A stretch of 64,000 nucleotides of DNA from Darksidea phi (lineage: Eukaryota; Ascomycota; Dothideomycetes; Pleosporales; Lentitheciaceae). Positions within the stretch are counted from its first letter, which is position 1; every line of letters begins with the position of its first letter. The stretch is from contig JASJFT010000011.1 in the NCBI GenBank assembly GCA_030770425.1, positions 310,001 through 374,000 on the forward strand, in the 5' to 3' direction. Under the pieces are notes generated by a model. That model did no database searches. It saw nothing but the letters and a program-made list of their open reading frames with translations, and was not told the DNA's origin. The position numbers were made by a program, and so were the translations under genes. Shown here one piece after another: positions 33,871-44,889 of this stretch.

Positions 33871-34454
33871 GGAGGGGGAGACGAGAGTATATATCATTAC
33901 TAATGAGTTGTGAGGGTTGCCAACGTGATGGCTTTTGAAATAATGAGCAATAGGGTTGTCAAGACCCTATCATAAGCATGACGGGCACTCCGAGCTCATA
34001 ACTATCACAGTAATGTGAGGTGTAGATGTGAAGAACCGAATTGAATGTAATACCTCTGTTGGAGAGCAGGTTATATATGTGTGTGAGTAGTATGTGCAGG
34101 GGTAGCTATTTGAGCTTACCTGATAATCTGTGATAGCGGGGCATTAAATTCCCGACTTCGGGCCTTTTACTCCCCACCAGCAACTTCTGCAAAGTATTCC
34201 GAACTATCCTGGAATCAAGTCCTCGCAGAGCGATTTGTTAACTATCCAACTAGTTGTTACCCTCCGGACGGTCACTTGCCAGCTTCGCATTTGCTCTAGA
34301 CTTGCGTCTTAGATCGGCTTACCGCTTCGGGATCGCTTCTCGACCACCGTACCACACCTCAACTACTTGATCCTACTAGCGTTAGACCCAGATCGCTACT
34401 TTTTCCCGTGCTACCGAGCCCGACACATTTGCTTGCAAATCAATCACCGCAGAA
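33871..34454. other. Intergenic, phosphatase promoter side
   Basis: Returns to normal composition. Upstream region of the phosphatase gene; no gene seen. Confidence 0.5.
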
Positions 34455-35622
34455 ATGACGGCCACGCAAAACCCGCCCCTGCCTTCTCCGCCCTTCTTTA
34501 CTATTGATAATATCAATAATCTGAGAGACGCCGCTCTTGCCTGCGGCCACCTTTCCACCCCGAACGGAAAGATTCGTCCCGGCGTATTGTTTCGTAGCGC
34601 GGAGGTTAGTCATCTTGATGCTGAGGGGTGGAAAGCAGTGCGTAAGATCGGGGTGAGGCATGTTTTCGATTTGAGGAGTCAGCCAGAGGTGGAGAAGGGG
34701 TGGAGGGGAATTACTGGAGAAAGAGAAGGTGCAGATGGTGGGAAAGGTCTTGGGGTGGGCGATGTGAGACAAGGCTGGGAAGAAGGAATGAGGGAGGCGG
34801 GCGTGGAAAGGTCGTGGTGCCCGGTATTTCCAGAGGCAGATTATTCGCCGGAAAGATTGGCGGAGAGGTATATGGTGAGCCACCTCCCGTGCACTGTTCT
34901 ATTCATGCTGGATGGTTTCGACTTCTTCGGAGTATACAGTGAATGTAATAAAAACAACATGACTGACACGGCAATAGAAATACATGGACGAATCTGAAAC
35001 TGGCTTCGTTCAGGCCTATCACGATATCCTCACCCACGCCGGCCCGGCGTTCCGCAGCATCTTCCAGTATCTTGCCAATCTGCCTCACCCATCAACACAT
35101 CAGTCCCCATCCGAACCGATAGGTGCGCTGATCCATTGTACGGCAGGCAAAGACCGCACCGGCATCTTCTTCGGTATCTTGTTCTCCTTCCTGGGCGTAG
35201 AGAAAGAGAAGATTGCAGACGAATACAACCTCACGGAACAAGGCCTCTCCCACATCCGCGATGAAATCGTATTACGCCTCACACATGCATCTAGCTTCAA
35301 GCAATACGCACTTAAAAAGATGGCCGCGCAGGACCCTTCCATCTCCATCTCCGAGCAAGACCTAAGTGACGCCATCGTGCCCGGCGGCGAGCCTGGCAAA
35401 GTTAAAGTGGGTGGGGTAGAGATAGATGTTCCCGAAAGCGTGCTGGAAAAGGGAAGGAGTGCAGCGCTTAGGATGATTGGGGCGAGAAAGGAGAGCATGT
35501 TAAGGGTTCTTGAAATGGTGGAGAAGGAGTGGGGGAGTGCGGAGGGGTACTTGCGTGGGGTGTGCGAGCTTGAGACCGAGCAATTAGAAGGATTGAAGAG
35601 GAGCTTGGTAGTTGCGATGTAA
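34455..35622 (+). CDS. Tyrosine phosphatase, Y_phosphatase3 (PtpB-like) family
   Basis: Cysteine-based protein tyrosine or phosphoinositide phosphatase. Exons are 34455-34874 and 34978-35622 with a 103-bp intron (GTGAGC donor); 354 aa. The N-terminal signature is NLRDAALACGHLS, then RPGVLFRSAEVSHL and VFDLRSQPEVEKG. The catalytic CX5R loop is HCTAGKDRTGIFFG, with Cys194 and Arg200 and the general-acid Lys-Asp pair inside it (GKDR), typical of this family rather than classical PTPs. After it comes a helical domain (ADEYNLTEQGLSHIRDEIVL). No signal peptide, so probably cytosolic. The substrate is unknown; homologues with this loop dephosphorylate phosphotyrosine and some phosphoinositides. Confidence 0.9.
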
Positions 35623-35850
35623 TTAGGCGGGAGAGGCTTCAATGGGCGCGTTAGTTATAGACAGTACTATATTATGGAATAGAGTAACGGGGAGACTACA
35701 GTGAGTAATGTCGCGGTACAAAGCGTCTCGCGATTCGCAAGAAAGCGCAGCCTTATCTGAGATAACAGGTACTGAAAGGCCTGTGAAAGAGTTTCGTAGA
35801 CTTGAATGGACTGAGGAGCGGCCAGATAAATCTCTGCACGCGGTCGATCT

Positions 35851-37389
35851 CTACAACGCGATCGGGCGGCTTTCCATCTCTTCGTCACTTACTGCCTTAG
35901 CCTCATCATCATGCCTTTCTTTTCCGGCATCTTCCTCATTACCGCTTTGGCTTCCCTCTTCACTATCTTCGTCCTCCTCATCCTCATCCTCATCATCCCT
36001 GCTAGTGTCATCCGTTCCTTGAGAGAATCCATACGTGCCATCAATGAAAGCTTTGAACCAAACCGTTAACCAAAGATCCCCTATGCAATACTCCCTGGTC
36101 TTTTGCGTCCAGCAGCCCCATTTAAAGCCGTAACTCTTACAATAACGCTGGATGGTCCGACAATTCTGCGTTGTCATTATCTCGAGTTGCTTCAAGTGCG
36201 GGCAGTAGTTTTGAATAGCGCACCAGCCATCTATCTCGTTGGCGCCAGAGATGCTGCGACAGTCAAAGAGGTAGAGGTATTCGATGTTCGGGGGAAGACT
36301 GGCGTAAACAATACGCCTATATTCGGCCTTGAGCGTCTTGAGCGCAAGGAAGGAAGTGAAGGAAGGCCATGCGGGCAGGGGACTCGTATCGTGTTCTCCG
36401 AGGATCTTAAAAGCGTTGATGGTGTTGAGGGAGAGTTCTTCCAGAGTATCTTGGTGGAGTGATAGAACATTGTGCCAGCCTTGCACATCGAGCACATCGT
36501 CAATTATCCCTTGATCTCTGCGTTGTCTTTCTTTGATGTCGGCCCATTCTTTGTATTCGAAGGATGTAAGACGACGGCAGGCTGTGAGGAGGTGTATCAT
36601 GTAGCCGTTCGTCATTGAGCAATTACGGATAGAAAGCTTTTCGATGGCTAGGGAGCCGGGCGCGTAGCTTGCTGGGTGGGTGCCGTTGTCGAAGAGAGTG
36701 GACAAATCCGAGATGCTTTCTTCACTGGTGTTTGCCATGTGAAAGTTCTTCAGGGCGAGCGACTTGAGACAGGGAAGACGCAGGAGTGGCGCAAAAGGCG
36801 TGAATTGAGGAAAGTCGTCATTCCAAGTCTGCGCAGCTACCAGCTTCAACTCCTTTAGAGTCGCAAAGTTAGGCATGAGATCCACAAGGCGGTGGATGTC
36901 ACGATTCCCCTCGGGATCCTTCACCTTGATTCTCAACACCTCTAGATTCGGCAATAGCGATATGAGCGCCGTAACATGCGGATACACTGCAATCGTCTTG
37001 CCCGCTTTCCACTTCTCTTCGTTGCTCCCCTCAAAATACTCCGGAATAGCTTCCCTCAACGCGCTCAAATCAAACTCCTCGGGTATCCAGACCTCTCTGG
37101 ACCCACTGAATTCATAATTGCGCTCTAGGATTAAATCAATACACTTAACGTTCTTCCTCAGCTCCTTCCTGTGCGCGACCGCAGTCGCGAAAAGCAGAAG
37201 CTTTCTGGCTGGGATTTTGGCGTATTTTTCCGTCCCGAAGCTGTGAAAGAAGAAAGCGTCGGTTATGGAGCGCAGCTTTTGACATGTGTGGCGAAGCGCT
37301 TTAAGGTCGGGGCCAGGGTTCCAGCTCTCTTTGACGTCGCATATGATTTGGGTAAGGGTTTCCGTTGGGAGGTCGAGAAGGGTTGCCAT
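35851..37389 (-). CDS. F-box protein with LRR-like region and acidic tail
   Basis: Single exon, 512 aa. The N-terminal F-box-like helix block is LLDLPTETLTQIICDV then ALRHTCQKLRSITDAFFF, the surface that docks Skp1 in SCF ubiquitin ligases. The middle carries weak leucine-rich repeats (LISLLPNLEVLRIKV, NFATLKELKLVAAQ, CLKSLALKNF, LKTLKAEYRR), usual for substrate binding. The C-terminus is strongly acidic (DDEDEDEEDEDSEEGSQSG), ending in PIAL. The acidic tail is coded by repetitive TCC/TCATC-like codons. This is a rapidly evolving fungal F-box class, so no substrate can be named. It is convergent with the phosphatase gene. Confidence 0.85.
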   Translation of the reverse strand: MATLLDLPTETLTQIICDVKESWNPGPDLKALRHTCQKLRSITDAFFFHSFGTEKYAKIPARKLLLFATAVAHRKELRKNVKCIDLILERNYEFSGSREVWIPEEFDLSALREAIPEYFEGSNEEKWKAGKTIAVYPHVTALISLLPNLEVLRIKVKDPEGNRDIHRLVDLMPNFATLKELKLVAAQTWNDDFPQFTPFAPLLRLPCLKSLALKNFHMANTSEESISDLSTLFDNGTHPASYAPGSLAIEKLSIRNCSMTNGYMIHLLTACRRLTSFEYKEWADIKERQRRDQGIIDDVLDVQGWHNVLSLHQDTLEELSLNTINAFKILGEHDTSPLPAWPSFTSFLALKTLKAEYRRIVYASLPPNIEYLYLFDCRSISGANEIDGWCAIQNYCPHLKQLEIMTTQNCRTIQRYCKSYGFKWGCWTQKTREYCIGDLWLTVWFKAFIDGTYGFSQGTDDTSRDDEDEDEEDEDSEEGSQSGNEEDAGKERHDDEAKAVSDEEMESRPIAL

Positions 37390-38372
37390 CTTGTATTGGG
37401 CTTGTAGCCGAGGTAGTATCGATCGTACAGAGAGTGGCGAAGGACAGGTTGGCTTCTCTCCTCAAGGCCCGTGTTTTGATATGGCTTCAAAGGGCGAACG
37501 TCCTTGGGCGAGTTTGTTGGAAGAGGATGTATATAAATACAAGACGAGTAGGGCGCTGCAGGGCACAGCCTAACTATTTTACCTCAGAGCTGTGCCACGA
37601 CTCTCTTTGCCGCACTCACGTCGGCTTGCACAAACAAGAGGCATTCCGTAGTGTTGCCTGCAGTCGCTTATCTTCACTCCGAGTTTCAGTGTGCTTTTTG
37701 GGACTAGCGTTTCCCTTGTTCGTGACGCTAGCGCGCGACGAACTTTAGCTTCTTCAGCTCATTCCGCGCCGAGACCCCGAGTCACCTTACGCACACAACA
37801 TAAACAAGACAGGAATTTTCTCTGTGCATTACAATTAGACTCGGCCTCGCGGCTTGCTGCTCGAGACGACTCGCAAAGCCAAAAGCGGAGGGCATTTGCA
37901 TGGAAGGAAACATCAGTGTCTCCCCATACGCACCGTCGCAACCTTGTCAGCGATTCGACTTCTTGTTGGGAGGATAAATCACCTTCGCTTCGATCGTCCG
38001 TCCAGATTAGATATGTACGGTAAGTTGGGCACCGCTGCCGCCGACGCTGCCGGCGGGTCATCTTGCTGATACCCTTCATGAAGCTTCCCAGGAGAGACCA
38101 TCTCCGGAAGCACGTAACGGCCCGCATGCGGAGAACCGCGGAAGTCCAGATCAAGTTTTCAAAGGGCAAGTATCATCAGCAGGTGGGAGGCGACTGCATC
38201 AAGCTTCACGTGCAACTGTTGCGCACACACAGAACGCGGAACCGCCTAGGATGGGCACAGCAGACGGTACAGAAAGATCTTTCACGCTGATCCCATGTGG
38301 CTTTGAGCTGATGGTATAGGTGTGAATGACGCACCAAGAACAGACAGTACAAACAAGCTATCAGCCCCACCA
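37390..38372. promoter_or_regulatory. Divergent promoter region, F-box / DXO-like
   Basis: Almost 1 kb between divergent starts. A splice-acceptor-like GATGGTATAG at 38309-38318 just before the DXO-like gene leaves open an upstream exon. No other feature. Confidence 0.45.
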
Positions 38373-40076
38373 ATGCTCGGTACAATGCCAAAACACAGGA
38401 TCAAGAAGGCGAAGACGTCCTCTCACTCTGCTATGAATACAATGGCAGAAACCGAGAGTGATCTAGGGAGTGGAGATGTCACATTGGATGCAACTTCAGT
38501 CTATACCGAGAGTCCAGAAGATATCCCAATCCCAGCGGATGCATTGAACGAAGATGTCGTTCAAGGGCCCCCGCTCCCAACCGCAAAACAGAAGAGGAAA
38601 ATGGCAAAACAGGCACGCTTGGTCTCCAGAGATGCGGGCGATGTCCTTCAAACTATATCCAGCGAGGAGGTCACTCCAGTCCAACGGAACGTCACATGGG
38701 ATCAAGACCCAGAGCTGCTTTGCTGCTACAACTGGCAAGATACAGAGGACACCAATACCATCTTCGTTCCCGGCGGACCTCCTAAGTGGATGCCGCAATC
38801 CCTGCCTCATACACTGAAACCGGACAGTGGCTTCACTTACAGCGATTACAATTACGTGCGTCAACCTCGAGATCCTTACTCACCAATGTTCCACGCTCTC
38901 GGCGCGATGAAGCCTGACTTTTGCTTTAACGACGTCGACGTCATCGCAGACCGAAATAACCTACGAGTCCTCCTCGAATTCGTATCAGGGAAAGCAAACG
39001 GCCCGTTCCGGCTAGACCTCTTCCTCACGCTGAACACGCTCATGCTCGCCCGCAACGGGGAAACCTTCTGGAAGCATCAGGATGCAAAAAATGCCAGCTA
39101 CGGTGTCAACTTCGAAAAGGCATTTACTCGTCCAAATGATGGCATGGAAGATGCAACAAGCCACTACCGCGCAATCCGGTATCTACTGGGCCCGCTAAAC
39201 GTGGTGTGCCGCTTCGAAGCAGACGCGTACTACGACGCTGCATCTGACGAGCTTACAACAGACGAGGCGGCTGTCGTCAGCGGCGGTCTCGCAGCGAAAC
39301 CGCGTTTCGACTTCAGAGCACCTATCCGGGTCCTACAGAAGGGCCACATCGTGCCGACCGCCCAAATCGCCGAGCTAAAGACAACGGCATACAAGCCCGA
39401 AAATATGTCAGGGGTCAGGTGCATGGATCAGCTTTGGTTCGGTCGCACCTCGTATCTTATCACGGGCCAATACAAGGCTGGTACTGGTACCATTGACGAA
39501 CGCAGAATAAAAGTCCAAAATGCGACATCGAAAATCAAGGACTGGGAACAGAGGCAGCAAGAAAATTTGCGAAAACTGGCTGGACTGCTCAACCAGCTGA
39601 GGGCGATTGTGCGACAAGAGAGGGGCCCTATACGAGCGGCGGTATTGGCCAGAGAGGAAAAGAATGGACCGATTGTGATCAGGGGTAAGGAAATGAAGTC
39701 GTCGATCGTTAAAAGGGAGTTTTTCGAGAAACATTGGCAGCTTAGGCCGGCTCACGCTGGGCCAACACACTTTGCGAGAGGTCGTGGGAATGCGGGTCGC
39801 GGTCTAAGCTTTGGACGAGGTAGTGGGCCGGGTTATCAACAGGGCGGCGCGCAAGGCTATGGACAACCCAACGAGCTACACCATGGGCGCGGCAGACCTC
39901 CAAATTTCGCACATGGTGGAGCTCACCACTCCCATCGCGGCGGTGCCTCTGCCTACGTACGAAGCGATTCTCTCGACTACGAACGCGGTACACCAACTCC
40001 TAGGCGAGGAGGCTACGGCCTGCCCCGTGGTCGCGGTGGTGGATATGGGTATGCGCCACGAGGGGGCGGGAACTGA
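38373..40076 (+). CDS. DXO/RAI1-like decapping nuclease-fold protein with RGG tail
   Basis: Uninterrupted frame, 567 aa from the first ATG. Upstream frame stays open for 17 more codons without ATG, so an extra 5' exon is possible. The order of motifs matches the DXO/RAI1 mRNA-cap quality-control nucleases: an Arg in DRNNLRVLLEF (about residue 194), YGVNFE (Glu248), the E-x-D pair in RFEADAYYD (Glu282, Asp284) and the E-x-K pair in AELKTTAYKP (Glu334, Lys336). A basic N-terminus (KQKRKMAKQA) suggests nuclear entry. The last 90 residues are rich in Gly-Arg (FARGRGNAGRGLSFGRGSG and later repeats), an RNA-binding RGG region. I recall fungal homologues being labelled geranylgeranyl pyrophosphate synthetase; I see no prenyltransferase DDxxD pair. 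The assignment is motif-level inference. Confidence 0.7.
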   Translation: MLGTMPKHRIKKAKTSSHSAMNTMAETESDLGSGDVTLDATSVYTESPEDIPIPADALNEDVVQGPPLPTAKQKRKMAKQARLVSRDAGDVLQTISSEEVTPVQRNVTWDQDPELLCCYNWQDTEDTNTIFVPGGPPKWMPQSLPHTLKPDSGFTYSDYNYVRQPRDPYSPMFHALGAMKPDFCFNDVDVIADRNNLRVLLEFVSGKANGPFRLDLFLTLNTLMLARNGETFWKHQDAKNASYGVNFEKAFTRPNDGMEDATSHYRAIRYLLGPLNVVCRFEADAYYDAASDELTTDEAAVVSGGLAAKPRFDFRAPIRVLQKGHIVPTAQIAELKTTAYKPENMSGVRCMDQLWFGRTSYLITGQYKAGTGTIDERRIKVQNATSKIKDWEQRQQENLRKLAGLLNQLRAIVRQERGPIRAAVLAREEKNGPIVIRGKEMKSSIVKREFFEKHWQLRPAHAGPTHFARGRGNAGRGLSFGRGSGPGYQQGGAQGYGQPNELHHGRGRPPNFAHGGAHHSHRGGASAYVRSDSLDYERGTPTPRRGGYGLPRGRGGGYGYAPRGGGN

Positions 40077-40745
40077 ATCGCAACGTATCAGCCTGTCTTG
40101 CAGAACGGGAAGTCGTTTGTTAGGATCATTCGCCATCTCACAAAGAAATAGGTCGGATGTGCAGCACAATGTGAAGAGTAGAAGCTGGTATATTAATCCT
40201 ACGGGGTGGCGGTTCCGAGGCTCTGGACAGGAAGTGTGTAACCCGCATGCACAGTAATATTGGTGGCGGTCGAGGCACTGGTAGAGCACACTGGTGTACG
40301 AGTGACGTTAGATTCGGACTTGGATTGATGTGTAATGAGAATTGCTTCGAATGAATCATGCGGAACATTGTATCTGCAACTCATGATCAACTTGTAGTAG
40401 TCTCTGACATCAAGTCACTGTGCACAATAGAAACTTCATACTTCATCGCCATCTAGTCTCTGAGTCAACTTTTTGCATCTGATGATACAGCCGTCGGAAG
40501 CACCACTCTCCGAAACTCTTAAGTTGCGTGGTGCCGGCGGCGGGGTTGGGTGTGGAGATTGACATAGCGATAAGAAGTGGAAGAAAACAACGGGAAAAAA
40601 GCATGCGAGGTCATGTCCAGAGATTGAACTAAAGTACAAATCTATTCGTAAGCTGCTAGAGAAAGCGTTCGGAAGGGGGAAGTATGTTTTTGGAGCATGC
40701 GAGTCGAAGTCAAGCTCGTCGGCCTCGAAAACAACCTTTAGCCCA
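40077..40745. other. Convergent 3' intergenic
   Basis: Between the DXO-like stop and the transcription-factor stop. No gene seen. Confidence 0.55.
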
Positions 40746-42676
40746 TCACATCATCAGACCGTACGCCTGGTCAAAGCACTCTTCCCACCCGAATTCGCCT
40801 CTCTGCCAATATCTCCTTAGCGCCGCCCTTGCCTTCGTGGGCGCATTCGTCCCCGTAAACTGCCCTAGCTCAGTCAACGCTTCTTCTATCCAGCGTCGGG
40901 TTGCTTCTCCTCGACGAATGGCTTCGACACCTGCAGTGACGAGCGAGAACACGAGGTAGCGGCGGAGGCTGGCGCACTGAAAGGCCGCTTTAGTGTAGTG
41001 GAGGAGCAGTGAGCCGTGGGAGGATAGCAATTTGTCCATGGATGACGAGGTAGAAGGGGAGCTAAACAGAGCGAGGGATGATAGAGATGTAATGCAATAG
41101 ACGGCGAGAGTGTGTTTGTAGACGCTGCCGATGGTGAGCCATTCGTCGAAGTGGGCCCCAGGTTGCGCCCAGTCCCGCGGGTCGAACTCCTCGATTCGCG
41201 CAAGACTTTCGTGAGCGCGCACAGTTAGGTCGGGCCTGTCTTCGTAGTTGAGTAGTGTCTGAGACGCTTCGTGGCGTAGGTAGTTGATGCGGATGACTTC
41301 TTGGTACAGAGAAGATGGACAGAGACAATAAGGGAAGAGCTCGGCGTATATTTCGGAAACGTCGGCGAGAAAAGTGTCCAAGGATGGAGTTATGAGAAGT
41401 TGGGTAGCTGCTGGACTATTGCTATTGGCGAAGATGACGACACTGGTAGCCATGCGTAAGTCATTGGCACAGTGAGATGGTGTCGCGCTGAACTTACAAT
41501 ACAAAAAGCACTACGGTAGGGCGAAGAGGCGGCATGGACCGATACAAAGCCATCATGCCGCCACGCATCTCAAAGAGTTGCATGAGTCCGAGAGCATGAG
41601 TGCGCCAATTCGACTGAGACTGCGACTGTAGCTTTTCACGTCTCATTAGTCCATATTTCGTCCCCGACAGGCCAGGCACCTTACCTCGACAGCCAGAAAC
41701 ATCATCACGCTGGCCATGGTCGTATCACTGCATCGCGTCTTCTCTTTTCCAATGCTGTGAGTCAGCTCGCGGATGGCCGCTCCCCGATGTTGGAACACCT
41801 TGTCCCAAATGGTGGCTGAGTTGCGTCTACCGGCGACGGGACGTGAGTAGATGAAATGGTTCAGGGAGTGGCAGACGATAGTATGATGAAAAGCCGGGGG
41901 AAGAACATGCAGTACGCGTATTGGAAAGATGATGTTGTGAGGATTAGGCGCCAAGTTGCTCGATTCTACAGCTTGAGGATGTATGTGTGTATTCACTGCC
42001 GGCTCGTCAGTGTTTGGCGTGCGAAGGATGGGACGGGAGGATTCGCACTGTAGTGGACGGCCTGGACGGCCTCGCACGCGTCGCTCCGCAGGTTGTAAGT
42101 CGGTATGTCTTCCTGTTCTATCCACTTGAGCAGTCGCTCCTGATTCTTCAGCGCCTTTGCCGGATTCGGTGCCTTTGCCGGATTCAGTACCAGATCGGTG
42201 TTGATTCGATCAGCGAGCGTCAGCACATCGTCTACACTATCATCGCTTGTCACCATGGCGGCCAGCTCGGTATACTTTTCCACTAGCGTGCTGGCGTCGT
42301 CGCTGTTGTCGTCGCTGCTGCTGTCTTTTCCCGCACTATTCTTGGGTAGGGCCCTCATATCGCCTCCTTGATGCTTCGAAGGTACTTTGCGGCGCTTTCT
42401 CGACAGCACTTGACCGGGCTCCACCCACTGCAGCGGCTTCTTTTCATCGTAGCCGGAACACTGCCGGCCAGCCTTTAGGCACTTCTTGCAGTGGGGTAGC
42501 GTGAAGTCACATACCAAGCGCCGTTTCAAGCACTCCCAGCATTGCCGATTCGCTTTCTCGGCCACGTTGGTTGGCTTCATCATATTGGCAACGGTCAAAG
42601 GCAAGGCCAAAGGCGGATCGGGATAAAAGGGCGTATGGGTAGCTGCACGAGGGGTGATATCGTGCATTAATGCCAT
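40746..42676 (-). CDS. Zn2Cys6 transcription factor
   Basis: Fungal binuclear zinc-cluster regulator. Exons are 42676-42049, 41995-41685, 41631-41498 and 41442-40746, with introns of 53, 53 and 55 bp; 589 aa. The DNA-binding cluster is CWECLKRRLVCDFTLPHCKK then CLKAGRQCSGYD, spacing C-x2-C-x6-C-x6-C-x2-C-x6-C, followed by basic SRKRRKVPSKHQ. The rest fits the fungal-specific factor domain type 2: NIIFPIRVLHVLPPAFHHTI, ASVMMFLAVELQSQSQSNWR, RGGMMALYRSMPPLRPTVVL and FANSNSPAATQLL. All introns are short and keep frame. It is transcribed divergently from the RTA1-family gene, which makes that gene a candidate target. The regulated pathway is not known. Confidence 0.9.
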
Positions 42677-43164
42677 GCTCGGGATGGCAGTATTTTTATT
42701 ACCTCCTACCTACTATCTCGATGCGTACGCGGGTCCGCATGGGACTGCGCAAGGCTGAGCTACCGTCTTGGCCATGCTTCTCTCCGCATTGGGCAACGTG
42801 CGGGGGCGGAGACGCCGTCAACCGTCACCAGTCGGAGGCGAGCATGTTGTGCGAACCCTTTTCGGAGACATTTTTGCACCGATCGGAACGTATGACTGGC
42901 CGCCGTTCCGTAAGCCACGCTGTGCTGCTCCTCGAGCTTTACGTCAGTGAGGCTGAACAGCCCGTCCGCTTTCTTAGCCATATATATCTCCGCTTCCGGC
43001 CTAGCGCACACCGCCGCCCGGCCATGCTATTGGGCGAATGCTCGCCATGGTACATTGGATCCAGGCCACCATGTAGCCATGTATTCGTCCAACCGCTATA
43101 AAGACGACACGCACCCCTTGACGTGGCCAGCACCTCATCTTGGCCGATATCAAAAGCTTCCATC
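42677..43164. promoter_or_regulatory. Divergent promoter, Zn2Cys6 factor / RTA1
   Basis: 488 bp between the divergent starts. A CGG-N-CCG-type zinc-cluster site could be sought here; I do not claim one. Confidence 0.5.
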
Positions 43165-44266
43165 ATGCCCAACGGAAGACCCGTGCCCGGCAGCGTCTGG
43201 TTCTACGCCCCAAGCAAGATCGCACCCGTCATCTTCGCCAGCCTCTTCCTCCTCACAGGTCTATGGCACACCTACCAATGCATCCGGTACAAAGCCTGGA
43301 GGATCACAGGCCTGCATCCTTTCTGCTGCACACTCTTCACCGTCGGCTTTGCCGTACGCGTCTACGGAGCTTGGGATATTGATAACGTCACCGTCCTCAT
43401 CGTTTCCACTGTATGCATCTACAGTGCGCCGTGAGTTTCATCTCCCACCACCCAAGTCGACAGAAAGTACTGATTTCGCATCATGTAGGCCCGTCCTCGA
43501 ACTCGCAAATTACCACGTCCTAGGCCGCATCCTCTACTACGTCCCTTACCACGCGCCACTGCACCCCGGCCGTACCCTCACCACCTTTGGCACCGTCTCC
43601 TTCGTCGTCGAAATGCTCAACGCGCTCGGTGTCGCCCTCCTCACCAACCCTAAGGTATCGCAAAAACGCCAAGATCTCGGTCACATTCTCATGAAGACTG
43701 CCCTCATTACCCAAATCTTTGTCATGGTTTCGTTCCTTGTTATTGCGGGCATATTCCATGCTAGGTGCAGGAAGAGCGGAATCAAGAACAAGAACGTGGA
43801 TGGTGTGCTGATTACCATGTACACGAGTACTTTCTATATCATGTTCAGGACCGTGTACAGAGTAGTCGAGCACTTCGGCTTTTCCCATGTTCCAGCAAAT
43901 GCAGGACCCGACTGGGATCCTATGACTCTATCCCCCATCGTACGCTATGAGTGGTATTGTAAGTATACGTACCTCCCCCCCTGATTCAGGCCACCACTCA
44001 CTTCTCTTGCCGCAGTCTACGTCTTCGAAGCCGGCCTCATGCTCTCAAACTCGCTCCTTTGGAACACCCGCCACCCGCGCCAATACCTGCCTGAAGATTA
44101 CCACGTGTACCTCGCGCAAGACGGCATCTCCGAGCTACTCGGACCGGGATGGAAGACGGATCAGAGCTGGCTCATGTCCTTCATCGATCCTTTTGGTTGG
44201 TTTACGAAGAAGGCACCGGAGCAGAAGCCGTTTTGGGAGGACAATGGGTATGGGTATAGGGTATAG
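43165..44266 (+). CDS. RTA1-like multi-pass membrane protein
   Basis: Fungus-specific seven-helix family (RTA1/RSB1), linked in yeast to lipid translocation and to resistance to aminocholesterol and sphingoid bases. Exons are 43165-43430, 43489-43958 and 44016-44266, introns 58 and 57 bp; 328 aa. Family landmarks: FYAPSKIAPVIFASLFLLTG then LWHTYQC, the helix GFAVRVYGAWD, PPVLELANYHVLGRILYYVP, GTVSFVVEMLNALGVALLTN, the conserved FRTVYRVVEHF, and YEWYFYVFEAGLML with LWNTRHPRQYLPED. The C-terminus is cytosolic and short. The neighbour Zn2Cys6 factor is transcribed away from the same promoter region, suggesting co-regulation. No drug or lipid substrate can be read from sequence. Confidence 0.92.
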
Positions 44267-44889
44267 TGGTCGAGGGAGCGGGGCATATGGCGCTGGATAT
44301 GAGACGGCGTACGGCGGTGCGGCTGTGGAAGGGCTTCCGCTTGTCAAGAGAGGGGACAGGCAGGATGTGTAAGGACAGTAGGCAGCGAACATGTATACAG
44401 AGGACTGTTAGCGTGTACAGCGGTAGGATAGACCGGCGTTGCATTTTCCCTTTACTATATGCGTATTCGCCGCATCAAAAATATAGATGCAGGAATACCG
44501 AATTCTTCCAGCTGCAGCCAGCATGCTACGGAGCGACTTCAAAACCGCAATAATCGGCGGGTAACACATCAGAGTCCTGATTTGATGCCCGTGCCTCGGC
44601 TGTGATTGACTTCGCAACTAGCCCGCTCTGCCCCGTGGTACCTGATTTCTAAAGAGGAAGCAATAAAGACCTGTCGAATGACGCTATGAATGACATAGAA
44701 GAATGAGCTGGATAGACAGACTAGACTATGCAGTGGGGTATAAAGCCATGCTGAATGATCCTCGAGAATAACAGTCCGTATCAGTACACTACAACACCGA
44801 AAAATCCACAACCTCGCCAAGTTCACTCTCCTTGTCTTGACGTGACCGCAACAGCCCTTGGACAAGCACTTCTGTTTCCTGGCTCCTCG
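44267..44889. other. Convergent 3' intergenic
   Basis: Between RTA1 and dynein light intermediate chain 3' ends. No gene seen. Confidence 0.55.
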
